Source of the DNA: Mageeibacillus sp. UBA4314
Lineage (GTDB): Bacteria > Bacillota > Clostridia > Saccharofermentanales > Saccharofermentanaceae
Reading direction: 5' to 3'
Assembly: GCA_002394605.1 (NCBI GenBank)
Contig: DGUI01000033.1
Span: forward strand, 62,001-126,000
DNA length: 64,000 nucleotides
Below, piece after piece: positions 40,809 to 48,579 of this stretch (its first letter is position 1; the number at the start of each line of letters is the position of its first letter). The translations under genes and the position numbers were made by a program. Below the pieces are notes generated by a model, which was not told the origin of the DNA, did no database searches, and worked only from the letters and a program-made list of their open reading frames with translations.

Positions 40809-41446
40809 TCAACGTTGAACACCTCGGTCTTACAATAAAGAAGAAGCAGATATTAAATGATATCAACCTCACTTTCAAAGAGGGGAATATATATGGTCTT
40901 GTAGGGAACAATGGCTGTGGTAAGACCATGTTGATGAAGAGTATATCAGGTTTTGTAAAGCCTACCTCGGGCCGTGTTTTGTGTAACGGCAAAGAAGTCG
41001 GGAAAGACATCGACTATCTGGCGGATACAGGGATAATTATAGAGACGCCGCAATTTATAAGTTACTATTCAGGTTATAAGAACTTGTATCTTCTCTCCAA
41101 AGTGCGAAATAAGATTGGGAAGGATAGGGTTAGAGAATCATTACAACTCTGCGGACTTGATCCTGATCTGAGACTGCCTGTGCGTAAATATAGTCTTGGA
41201 ATGAGGCAGAGACTGGGAATAGCACAGGCGATCATGGAAGATCAGAAGATACTGATACTTGATGAGCCGATGAACGGACTTGACATAGATGGTATCAGTG
41301 AGATGAGAGATTTACTTTTGAAGCTTAAGGATGAAGGTCGTCTGATCATATTAGCGAGCCACAATTCTGAGGATATAAGGATACTTTGCGATGTGATCAT
41401 CAAGATGGATAAGGGGAGAGTGATAGGTTTGAAAGATGAGACTTGA
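40805..41446 (+). CDS. ABC transporter ATPase of agr module 1
   Basis: 213 residues from ATG 40,805; the longer frame from 40,724 lies in the preceding gene. Walker A GNNGCGKT (34-41), signature YSLGMRQRLGIAQ, Walker B ILILDEPMNGLDIDG and switch His in ASHNSED. This compact ATPase type is typical of bacteriocin immunity and lantibiotic self-protection transporters (compare LanF). A diverged partial copy of its 3' half is found at 48,577-48,885. Last gene of module 1. Confidence 0.9.
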   Translation: MINVEHLGLTIKKKQILNDINLTFKEGNIYGLVGNNGCGKTMLMKSISGFVKPTSGRVLCNGKEVGKDIDYLADTGIIIETPQFISYYSGYKNLYLLSKVRNKIGKDRVRESLQLCGLDPDLRLPVRKYSLGMRQRLGIAQAIMEDQKILILDEPMNGLDIDGISEMRDLLLKLKDEGRLIILASHNSEDIRILCDVIIKMDKGRVIGLKDET

Positions 41447-41615
41447 GAATAGGTTGTTTTATCTTCAACTACATGGATACAGAGAAATAAGTGTTATACT
41501 TACACCTAAACAGAATAGCGTGGTATTTTGGAAGATGGATAATGGACAATTGTTTAGCAAAGAATAATGATGTCAGAGATGCTAAAACGATCGAGATTAC
41601 GATGAGGATATTGTG

Positions 41616-42779
41616 ATGAAAAGAATGACGATAGATAAAATGGACAAGCTGATTATAGCAATCTGTTATGATTTTGATAAAACATTATCTCCCAATGATA
41701 TGCAGGCACAGGGATATATTCAGTCTGTAAACTATGATGTTCAGACTTTTTGGAAGGAGTCGAACGAATTAGCAAAGCAAAACGATATGGATCAAAACCT
41801 TGCATATATGTTTAAGATGAGAGAGGAAGCAAAGGGGAATCTGGTATTAAATCGTAAGGCATTAGAGAAATATGGTTCTGAGGTTGAGCTATTTCCGGGA
41901 GTCGAGTCGTGGTTTAACAGAATCAATACATATGCTCAGGAACGGGGCATTATTGTAGAGCATTATATTATTTCGTCAGGTTTGAAGGAAATGATTGAGG
42001 GAACATCTGTTGCACAGTCTGGTGTGTTCAAGAAGATATATGCCAGCTCATACTTCTATAATGATAGAGGGTTAGCACAATGGCCAGCTCAGGTTGTGAA
42101 TTATACTGGAAAGACTCAGTATCTATTCCGAATATCCAAGGGCATATTAGATGTAAATGACACAGGTGTGAATGAATATTTTGAACCGGAAGAATTGAGA
42201 ATACCATTTCGCAACATAATATACATTGGTGACAGTGACACAGATATCCCGTGTATGAAAGTTGTTACATCAAAGGGCGGACATGCAATTGGTGTTTATG
42301 ATTGCAATAGTAAAGACAAGTCAAAGGTCCAGAAGATGATCCACGACAAACGTATCAGTTATTATGCCGTTGCCGATTATAGTGAGGGTGAAGAACTGGA
42401 TGAGATAGTTAAGGCAATTATTGACCGGACTGCTCAGAATGAGAAACTCGAGCAGATGAGAGCTAAGTATAAGCGTGAAACTACAGAAGCATACGACGGC
42501 AAGACGATTGAGGAACAGAGAAAACATAATCTTATTCTTGAACTTGAGGCAAGTGGCAGTTTTACCAGCACGCACGCAATTGTAAGAAAGCTATGCTCTG
42601 TGGACTGGAAAACTGACGAGCGGGAACAGTTGTATAAGATTGCACGGAACAATACACAAATTTGGTGGATTATTACAGATAATGACATCACGGCGTTCTA
42701 CAAAAAGCTGCTGACGAAGGAGAAGAAGTTGAGTAAGGCGGCTGAAGAGGTTAAAAAAGCGATTGAGGGACAGGATTAA
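41616..42779 (+). CDS. HAD-like hydrolase with C-terminal extension
   Basis: 387 residues; ATG 41,616 follows GAGG (41,604-41,607) at 8 nt (GTG 41,613 and ATG 41,625 are alternatives). HAD motif I is YDFDKTLS (Asp19/Asp21), motif II is in IISSGLKEM and motif IV is IYIGDSDTDIPCMK (~205-218), so a phosphatase of the phosphoserine-phosphatase-like group is likely. After ~270 a helical, charged extension (EKLEQMRAKYKRET..., STHAIVRKLCSVDW, KKLLTKEKKLSKAAEEVKK) is not part of the usual HAD fold. It lies between two agr modules with no obvious link to them and could be island cargo. Confidence 0.8.
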   Translation: MKRMTIDKMDKLIIAICYDFDKTLSPNDMQAQGYIQSVNYDVQTFWKESNELAKQNDMDQNLAYMFKMREEAKGNLVLNRKALEKYGSEVELFPGVESWFNRINTYAQERGIIVEHYIISSGLKEMIEGTSVAQSGVFKKIYASSYFYNDRGLAQWPAQVVNYTGKTQYLFRISKGILDVNDTGVNEYFEPEELRIPFRNIIYIGDSDTDIPCMKVVTSKGGHAIGVYDCNSKDKSKVQKMIHDKRISYYAVADYSEGEELDEIVKAIIDRTAQNEKLEQMRAKYKRETTEAYDGKTIEEQRKHNLILELEASGSFTSTHAIVRKLCSVDWKTDEREQLYKIARNNTQIWWIITDNDITAFYKKLLTKEKKLSKAAEEVKKAIEGQD

Positions 42780-42806
42780 AATTAAGTGAGTAGCAGGAGA
42801 TATTAC

Positions 42807-42887
42807 ATGAATTATAGTAAAATACAATATTTGGACGGATTTATAAATTTGAATGCACGAGTATGTTATAAAAGGAGACGAGTATGA
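42807..42887 (+). CDS. Possible small coupled ORF
   Basis: 26 codons: MNYSKIQYLDGFINLNARVC then YKRRRV. It has a good AGGAG (42,795-42,799) 7 nt before its ATG, and its stop overlaps the start of the next gene as ATGA (42,884-42,887), the pattern of translational coupling. It may be only a leader peptide, or a remnant of a longer gene. Confidence 0.35.
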   Translation: MNYSKIQYLDGFINLNARVCYKRRRV

Positions 42888-43561
42888 AAGATACAATTCT
42901 TAATTCGCTGGTTTTATCAATAACTGATGATGAAACAGATCATTTTGCTCAGGTTAGTGATATTGCATTATCATTGCTTACAAATGAGTATTTACCACAA
43001 CTAAACATTCCGTTTGTATCTACAGTAGTATCTGCTTATAAGATTGGTACCACCATTTTTGAGCGGCATCATATCAAAAATCTGTGTTTATTTATTGAGA
43101 GGATTAACAAAAGAATTGTTAATGAGAGTGAAAGAGAGGAATACATAAACAAACTAAATAGTAAGAGTGAGTCTGAACGAGACAAAGAGTTAGAATTAGT
43201 AATTCTCATTACTTCGAAATATATTAATGAGGAAAAACCTCAGATGTTGGCAGATCTCTATATTGCGTATATTAATCAAAACATTAGTTGGGATGAATTT
43301 GCTTCATATTCTGAAGTTCTTGATAGATTTCTCCCGGGAGATATCGAAACTCTGTTTGCAGGCAATCAAACATGTGTTAGTGACCAAACAGTATCTGATT
43401 CATTATTGCGATTGGTAGCAATCGGCTTGTTTGTAGCTCAATCCAAGGATACTGATTCAGAAAGCCAGATAGGAGTTCTGCAGATTCCAGCTAATAGTGA
43501 GAAAGACTATGTTTTGACTGGTTTTGGACAGAAACTGATTAGTTGCATTAAACCAGAGTAA
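42884..43561 (+). CDS. Hypothetical protein, possible defence-island cargo
   Basis: 225 residues, not recognised. The ATG follows AAAGGAG. It contains a possible hydrophobic segment (LNIPFVSTVVSAYKIGTTIF, ~40-60) and then a helical, highly charged middle (ERINKRIVNESEREEYINKL..., SERDKELELVILITS). The end is a small basic/hydrophobic stretch (DYVLTGFGQKLISCIKP) that looks like a winged-helix tail. The protein is A+T-rich in coding, and lies alone before a terminator-like hairpin. Similar-looking proteins occur in variable islands, but no function can be assigned here. Confidence 0.6.
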   Translation: MKDTILNSLVLSITDDETDHFAQVSDIALSLLTNEYLPQLNIPFVSTVVSAYKIGTTIFERHHIKNLCLFIERINKRIVNESEREEYINKLNSKSESERDKELELVILITSKYINEEKPQMLADLYIAYINQNISWDEFASYSEVLDRFLPGDIETLFAGNQTCVSDQTVSDSLLRLVAIGLFVAQSKDTDSESQIGVLQIPANSEKDYVLTGFGQKLISCIKPE

Positions 43562-43610
43562 AGTGGCGCAACTGAAATAGCAATTTATGCCGATTAATAT
43601 GCGCTGATGA

Positions 43611-43660
43611 CTTACGACTAGGTTATTAAGTCGTGGGCGAAATCGTAAGCTTTCGTTTTT
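43611..43660 (+). terminator. Terminator-like hairpin before the second agr module
   Basis: CTTACGA (43,611-43,617) pairs with TCGTAAG (43,643-43,649) around an inner ACGACT/AGTCGT stem, followed by CTTTCGTTTTT. Confidence 0.45.
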
Positions 43661-43678
43661 AGTTTAAATTACATAGAT

Positions 43679-44065
43679 TTGGCAAGAACTAGTACAGGAG
43701 GTGTTGGATGCCTGTTTGCATCAGTGTTACTCTGTCTTTCTACACCACAATTTGTTGAACTGATTGATGATAATTGTGCAACCCGACTATGTGGGGTGGT
43801 TGCGGCAATGATTGTTTTGTGCATAATAGCGAACTGCGACAACCCCGATCTGAATCTGACAAGAGAGGAATTGTACCATCTTAAAAGAAGATCACGTATT
43901 ACTGTTTTAATTATTGGCGGAATCGTAGTGATCACTATCCTGTTCTTTCCACAAAATGAATATGTATCATATATGGCTTTAGGCATTATCTACAATGCGA
44001 TAAGTCTTTTGATAGCGACAATGATAGAAGTGAGGGAGCGTGACGATGATCAAATCAGCGATTGA
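43679..44065 (+). pseudogene. Truncated agrB (copy 2)
   Basis: An in-frame fragment matching residues ~80-198 of the agrB at 36.6 kb, with identity beginning near 43,705 (GCLFASVLLCLSTPQF...). The catalytic Cys is kept, but the N-terminal 79 residues, including catalytic His74 and the first helices, are missing. The sequence before 43,705 is unrelated. About 14 residue differences in ~117 separate the copies, so the duplication is not brand new. Not expected to process AgrD; its main value may be to keep the reading context of agrD2. Confidence 0.85.
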
Positions 44066-44204
44066 AAGTGTTGTTCTCAAGGGAATCGAGAGAATCTGTC
44101 GTAAAGAGGCAGAAAGTTGTAGTATCTATCCTGATCCACCAATACCTAATTGTCCGATCATACTACATCAGCCAAAGAGACCGAAGAAATCAAACAATAA
44201 ATAA
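44046..44204 (+). CDS. AgrD-like cyclic autoinducer peptide precursor (copy 2)
   Basis: 52 residues. It is identical to copy 1 except Ala9 to Val and a three-residue C-terminal extension (NNK) caused by change at the old stop. The Cys-containing core NCPIILH and tail QPKRPKKS are unchanged. It overlaps the truncated agrB by 20 nt, as in copy 1. If expressed it could be matured only in trans by the intact AgrB at 36.6 kb, giving the same pheromone. Confidence 0.8.
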   Translation: MIKSAIESVVLKGIERICRKEAESCSIYPDPPIPNCPIILHQPKRPKKSNNK

Positions 44205-44290
44205 ATCATCCGTGAAATCTTGGCGGACGCACGGATGACTTTAATGGAGGTGGTGATGCTTATGAGAGTATAGGTATATCACTTTATCAT

Positions 44291-44432
44291 TAGCTCCTCC
44301 ATTTGGAGTGTAGCATGATTTTGAACTGCGAGCAATAGTACTTCGAGAATGATGCTTGCAGAAGATACATTTTCGACATATTTCAGAGTTATAATCGAAG
44401 ATAAACTAAGATTATCAGTTTGGAGGTAAAAC
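44291..44432 (+). promoter_or_regulatory. Conserved leader of exported-protein gene, copy 1
   Basis: A ~140-nt region with a hairpin (GCTCC...GGAG...GC, 44,293-44,314), the shared string GGAGTGTAGCATGAT, a TATAAT near 44,390 and GGAGG before the ATG at 44,433. It is homologous to 48,394-48,534. Upstream a very short frame starting MEVVMLMRV (44,246) follows an RBS-like GGAGG. Confidence 0.55.
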
Positions 44433-44843
44433 ATGAAAAAGAAAGTAAAAAGCGTGGTTGCTGCTGTTATGACTATTTCTTGTTTAGCAGGTTTGACAAT
44501 TGGTGTAAGTGCCTCATCGAAGACGGATACTTACTACTTTGCATCTGGTGGCGCGACGGGCTATGGAACTGTTAATTTTAAACCGACGCACTCTTATGTC
44601 AATGCATCTGTTACTGATATTACACTGTCCGGTTATCCCCATAATGTTTGGCCTGTTGGAATGACAGTGAGCACTGCTTTGTATGATACTAGTCATCATA
44701 GAAAATCTGACTATGCTTTGTGTACTGTCAGAAACCAAGTTAATTCAGTTCATGTAACGGGATCACAGAATGTTAATTATAAGATGGGTGCTCAAAATGA
44801 TTTTGGGACAGGTGGACATGTCTCCACAACTTGGGCACAGTAA
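44433..44843 (+). CDS. Small exported protein of agr module 2
   Basis: 136 residues with a GGAGG-preceded ATG and a clear signal peptide (MKKKVKSVVAAVMTISCLAG, cleavage near VSASS, residue ~29). The mature part is Tyr/Ser/Thr/Gly-rich and beta-like (KTDTYYFASGGATGYGTVNF) and ends VNYKMGAQNDFGTGGHVSTT. Family not recognised. It is the same length and kind as the exported protein at 37,391, but I see little sequence identity beyond the signal peptide. It has its own leader and a strong terminator, so it is a single-gene unit. Confidence 0.75.
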   Translation: MKKKVKSVVAAVMTISCLAGLTIGVSASSKTDTYYFASGGATGYGTVNFKPTHSYVNASVTDITLSGYPHNVWPVGMTVSTALYDTSHHRKSDYALCTVRNQVNSVHVTGSQNVNYKMGAQNDFGTGGHVSTTWAQ

Positions 44844-44853
44844 AATGAAAGCC

Positions 44854-44897
44854 ATTCCTCGAGCATATTTTATATGTGCTCGAGGAATACTTTTTTT
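44854..44897 (+). terminator. Strong terminator after the exported protein gene
   Basis: ATTCCTCGAGCA (44,854-44,865) pairs perfectly with TGCTCGAGGAAT (44,877-44,888), followed by a seven-T run (44,891-44,897). Confidence 0.9.
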
Positions 44898-44917
44898 GTT
44901 GATCAGGGGGTAATTTT

Positions 44918-45790
44918 ATGATAAAAGGGAAACAATCGGTTGCAGCAATGCTAAGCTTAGCCTTTATCCTATCTTCGTGTAAGACAGCGGATGGAACAGA
45001 CAAATCCACACAGAATACCCACCTATCACCCGAGACTAATTTTACAGAGGAGATAGTTAAATCTGAGAGTTCGAGTGACACTCTTGCTTCTGATAATAAC
45101 GATAATGATGATAATAATTTGGATTATGTCAATTCCGTAGTATATAAAGATCCGGCATTTTATAAGGAAGAGAATGGGGAGAAGTATATAAGACTCTCGA
45201 TAAGTTATCAAGAAGAGTTTAGCTGTTACACGTTGAGTGATGAAGAAGTAAGAAATCTTAAAAAGGGTGATGAACTGAAGATTGATAATGTATTGACTGT
45301 AACTGTAGCGGCAATAATGGAATTTCCTAATTGGGAAGATCCAAGTGCCCCTTCTGAAGGTTTGTTGATGGGCACCGGTAAGGTAAGCAGGGCCAAAGGT
45401 CTTATTGCACTTAACAATACTTATTATCTGGTTCACCCGAAGATGGAAATCAAGGTTGATGGTACTGTATGGCATGAATGTAATGCTGACCCCGAGCTTT
45501 GGCTTTTATGCAAATCCAAGTACAACAGATTTAATGCTGCTTCCGGATTTGGCGAAGCGGTAAGGATCCATACTGAGAGATGGGTTCCGGTCAGCAATAC
45601 TTGTACTTTCCAAATATGCAAGCTGACTAAAAATGGAGATTATGATGTCATCTGCGAAGGGGAATATAAAGATCTGTGTGAGTCTTTGGATAAGTGCTTG
45701 CCGGAGTCGAGAGAAACCTGTGATGCAGTGATTACAATGGATGAATCAGATGCAATTAACGATTTTTTGATAATAACCGGACTTGCATAA
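44918..45790 (+). CDS. Lipoprotein of agr module 2
   Basis: 290 residues. Signal peptide with lipobox ILSSC (Cys ~21), then a Ser/Thr/Asp/Asn-rich linker (~25-70) typical of wall-spanning lipoproteins. The globular part has GEKYIRLSISYQEEFSCYTL and RWVPVSNTCTFQICKLTKNG; no family recognised. The GGGGGT Shine-Dalgarno site is directly after the terminator of the exported protein gene. It may be a counterpart of the module 1 lipoprotein. Confidence 0.68.
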   Translation: MIKGKQSVAAMLSLAFILSSCKTADGTDKSTQNTHLSPETNFTEEIVKSESSSDTLASDNNDNDDNNLDYVNSVVYKDPAFYKEENGEKYIRLSISYQEEFSCYTLSDEEVRNLKKGDELKIDNVLTVTVAAIMEFPNWEDPSAPSEGLLMGTGKVSRAKGLIALNNTYYLVHPKMEIKVDGTVWHECNADPELWLLCKSKYNRFNAASGFGEAVRIHTERWVPVSNTCTFQICKLTKNGDYDVICEGEYKDLCESLDKCLPESRETCDAVITMDESDAINDFLIITGLA

Positions 45791-45834
45791 AGTGTATTTA
45801 ATATATGCACATAATCTTTAGAGGAGAATTAGAG

Positions 45835-48036
45835 ATGATTGGCAGATCAATAACAAGAGTAATGCTCCTATTTAGTATAGTGGCTTTATTATATCTTGGA
45901 GGGTGTAAACAAAACGGTGATGAGATACGCGATAATTCAATTGGAAACCCAGATGCAGAGACACTTGGTTTCCGTTCAGTTAATGCGACTATTGATTGTG
46001 GTGAAGGAACAGGTGACGGGTACATATCGAACGTCTTCAAGCTGGGAGATAACTGCTGTGTAATATCTGAACCAAACAGTGATGGGAGTGTCGTGTATCC
46101 TAAATTGATCAGCATAATAGATTCCTCTACAGGGAATATAATATCTTCTTGTCACGCTGACATAAATGGTCATATATATTCTGCATGTGAGGTAACTGAT
46201 GATATTTTTGCTTGTGCTTTATCTGATAGCTTCTGTCTTGTCGATTCTAAGACAGGAGAAGTTCTGTTAGAAGGTAATCCCGGCAGTAATGTTGAAGACT
46301 GGCCGGCTGTATCTAAATGTGACGATGGATTCGTATATGCAGATTCTGAAGTGGTAGAAAAGATAGATATATCCGGCAATATAATTGAGACAATAAAGAT
46401 TAATGAACCTGAGATGATATGTCCTCATAAGAATAATTCATATTTCCTACAAAATGGGAAGGAATACCTTGGAGTTACAAACGATGATGAGGACACAGAG
46501 ATATATTACGAATTGGATTTTGAGAATAATACCTATAAGGAAGCGGTAAGAGGAAGAGATTTATTTGAAACAAGGCAACCAGAATACACCGGTAATTACA
46601 CATATGATTATTACGAAGGCAACTATTGTGAAATAGACGTAGAGAATAAGCAGGTTGTTCCATTGGGATTTGCAAAGAATTTCCTGCTTAGACCATCGCT
46701 AGGTTCAGAGCAGAATACTGTTTTCCTGAACAAGAATTGCTTTGTCAAGACATACTGGTATGCGAACGGCGTATGGGATATTACGATCATAAAGTCAGAT
46801 CCTGATATGGATCTTGCATCCCGCAAATTGATCAAGGTCAAAGGAGACTATGCTCCTGATGATAAGAATCTTGCTTTGGCGGCATATCTGTATAATTCTT
46901 CTCAAAACGAATACTATGTCACTGTCGAAGGATGGGGAAAAGACTATTACTGGGATTCCATGAAGGACGGAGAAGCGCGTAATCTCAGACTTCTTAATGA
47001 ATTTCAGAATGGCGATTGTCCGGATATCATATACGGATACACTCTTGATTATGATTATCTTGGCAAAGCCGGTGTGGTAATGGATGTGATGCCTTATATT
47101 TCTAAGAGCGATATTATATCTGACAAAAAAATAAGGAAAAACGTTTTCGATGCTATGACCAAAGATGGACATTGCTATAAGCTGTTCAACGGATTTGAGA
47201 TGGATGGTTATTTCTGCAGTCCCGAACTTGCTTCCGGGAAAGTTGAAGATATAAGCATATATGAACAAGATGATCTGTCCGAACGCCTTAAGGGAAAATA
47301 TGGAGCAAATGATATTCTGTCCTCGATCTTGGATTATCCCATAAGATCATTTGGAGCGAATGAGAGATTTACTGACAATAGTGAGATATCCCGAGCCCTT
47401 AATATTGCAATCAAAAACGGAGTTGACCCTTCGGAAACAACAGCTACGATCAGTTCCGGAGACATTTTTATGGATCAGATTGGCACTATTCCCGCTTTTG
47501 TTAATAAAGCGGCGGAATATGGCGATTCTCTTGCATACATTGGGTATCCGTCAATAGGAGGATCGGCACACATTATGAATACGACAGGATTATTGGCTGT
47601 ATCCGAGGGGAGCCAATATCCGGAAGAGTGTTTCAAATTTATTGAGTTCATGTATTCAGCAGAAGTGCAGGAATCCGTTGTTTCTGGTCGTTTCCTTCCG
47701 GTTACAAACGAAGCGTTTGATAGTTACGTGAACTATATGTGTAATCCTGATACTATTCCTGCAGAGAATCCAATACTGAAGATACTGGCAATGGATCTTT
47801 ATATTGTGACTGATGGTAATAGAGCTGAGTACCGAAAGATATCTTCTAAAGCATTACAGTCATTTATCAGTGCAGTCGACTCGGCAGATTCTGTAAAGAC
47901 GCTTGATTTTGGAGTATATAACATTCTGACAGAAGAATTGGAATCATACTACTCTCAAGGGAAGCCTGTCGATGAGATAGCAGAATCGCTCAGCAAAAGA
48001 TTGCGTCTGTATATGGAGGAGAACTATATAGTGTGA
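45835..48036 (+). CDS. Large lipoprotein: propeller-like N-terminus plus solute-binding-protein-like C-terminus
   Basis: 733 residues from ATG 45,835, which follows GAGGAG (45,821-45,826); ATG 45,805 is in frame but lacks a signal sequence start. Lipobox LYLGGC. Residues ~35-340 contain repeated short beta segments (GNIISSCHADINGHIYSACEV, SKTGEVLLEGN) that look like a beta-propeller. Residues ~385-660 resemble family 1 extracellular solute-binding proteins: RLLNEFQNGDCPDIIYG, DVMPYISKSD, and SEGSQYPEECFKFIEFMYS with SGRFLPV. No sugar ABC permeases lie nearby, so it may be a sensor or an accessory binding protein. Function unknown. Confidence 0.7.
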   Translation: MIGRSITRVMLLFSIVALLYLGGCKQNGDEIRDNSIGNPDAETLGFRSVNATIDCGEGTGDGYISNVFKLGDNCCVISEPNSDGSVVYPKLISIIDSSTGNIISSCHADINGHIYSACEVTDDIFACALSDSFCLVDSKTGEVLLEGNPGSNVEDWPAVSKCDDGFVYADSEVVEKIDISGNIIETIKINEPEMICPHKNNSYFLQNGKEYLGVTNDDEDTEIYYELDFENNTYKEAVRGRDLFETRQPEYTGNYTYDYYEGNYCEIDVENKQVVPLGFAKNFLLRPSLGSEQNTVFLNKNCFVKTYWYANGVWDITIIKSDPDMDLASRKLIKVKGDYAPDDKNLALAAYLYNSSQNEYYVTVEGWGKDYYWDSMKDGEARNLRLLNEFQNGDCPDIIYGYTLDYDYLGKAGVVMDVMPYISKSDIISDKKIRKNVFDAMTKDGHCYKLFNGFEMDGYFCSPELASGKVEDISIYEQDDLSERLKGKYGANDILSSILDYPIRSFGANERFTDNSEISRALNIAIKNGVDPSETTATISSGDIFMDQIGTIPAFVNKAAEYGDSLAYIGYPSIGGSAHIMNTTGLLAVSEGSQYPEECFKFIEFMYSAEVQESVVSGRFLPVTNEAFDSYVNYMCNPDTIPAENPILKILAMDLYIVTDGNRAEYRKISSKALQSFISAVDSADSVKTLDFGVYNILTEELESYYSQGKPVDEIAESLSKRLRLYMEENYIV

Positions 48037-48053
48037 TAAATGAGTGAGGGAAA

Positions 48054-48251
48054 ATGCGTTACCTGAAGCAGCTTCGCATCCAAAACAGACTAACACAGAA
48101 GGAACTGGCCGCTAAGCTGTATATAACGAGAACTACTGTGTCTAAATGGGAGTATGGAACGGCTTATCCTACAATTGAACAACTGTTGGATTTGTCAACA
48201 GTACTCAATGTCGATGTTGATAAGCTGGCGAAAGAAATCTATGGCTTCTGA
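48054..48251 (+). CDS. XRE-family helix-turn-helix regulator
   Basis: 65 residues, almost only the DNA-binding domain: LRIQNRLTQKELAAKLYITR with TTVSKWEYGTAYPTIEQLL, the canonical Cro/C1 HTH. It begins 17 nt after the large lipoprotein gene and has GAGGG upstream, so it may control that lipoprotein or the module genes. Confidence 0.85.
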   Translation: MRYLKQLRIQNRLTQKELAAKLYITRTTVSKWEYGTAYPTIEQLLDLSTVLNVDVDKLAKEIYGF

Positions 48252-48393
48252 GAGACTGCTTGTATTCCTTAGTTGATCGGCAGATAATCTGATAAGGTTT
48301 CACATATAGTGGACGGGAAAATTCACCAGAATTCAGACAGTAAGCAGGCAGGGATGAATGTGATGCCTATGAGAGAATAGTTTTTCAGTTCAT

Positions 48394-48534
48394 AAGCTCC
48401 CCAAAGCGGAGTGTAGCATGATCTTGAACTGCAAGTAAAAACACATCGAGACTAATGCTGCAAAAGTGACATATTTGACACATTTGCAACATTGTAATTC
48501 AAGTTAAACAAAGAAGGTTTGTGTGGAGGTAAAA
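48394..48534 (+). promoter_or_regulatory. Conserved leader of exported-protein gene, copy 2
   Basis: Homologous to 44,291-44,432: hairpin GCTCC-ccaaagc-GGAG, GGAGTGTAGCATGAT, tandem TGACATATT / TGACACATT half-sites near 48,468-48,482, and GGAGG before an ATG at 48,535. It no longer drives an intact exported protein gene. The upstream gap 48,252-48,393 shows no other feature. Confidence 0.5.
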
Positions 48535-48579
48535 AATGAATAAGAAAGCTAAAAGCACAATCGCTGTTGTTATGACATG
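48535..48579 (+). pseudogene. 5' remnant of a third exported-protein gene
   Basis: 14 codons MNKKAKSTIAVVMT, then TGA. This matches the start of the exported protein at 44,433 (MKKKVKSVVAAVMT). The sequence then switches abruptly to an ABC ATPase fragment, so the body of the gene and most of the module have been deleted. Confidence 0.7.

Noticed and set aside
43705..44204. Reading the agrBD duplicate as assembly error
   Set aside because: The copies differ at many positions, have unrelated left flanks and different downstream genes, so the duplication is real in this sequence.
44433..44843. Assigning the exported proteins to the lactococcin 972 bacteriocin family
   Set aside because: Size, Sec signal and nearby ABC genes are similar, but the family's Trp/Gly/Tyr-His pattern is not evident; left as unknown.
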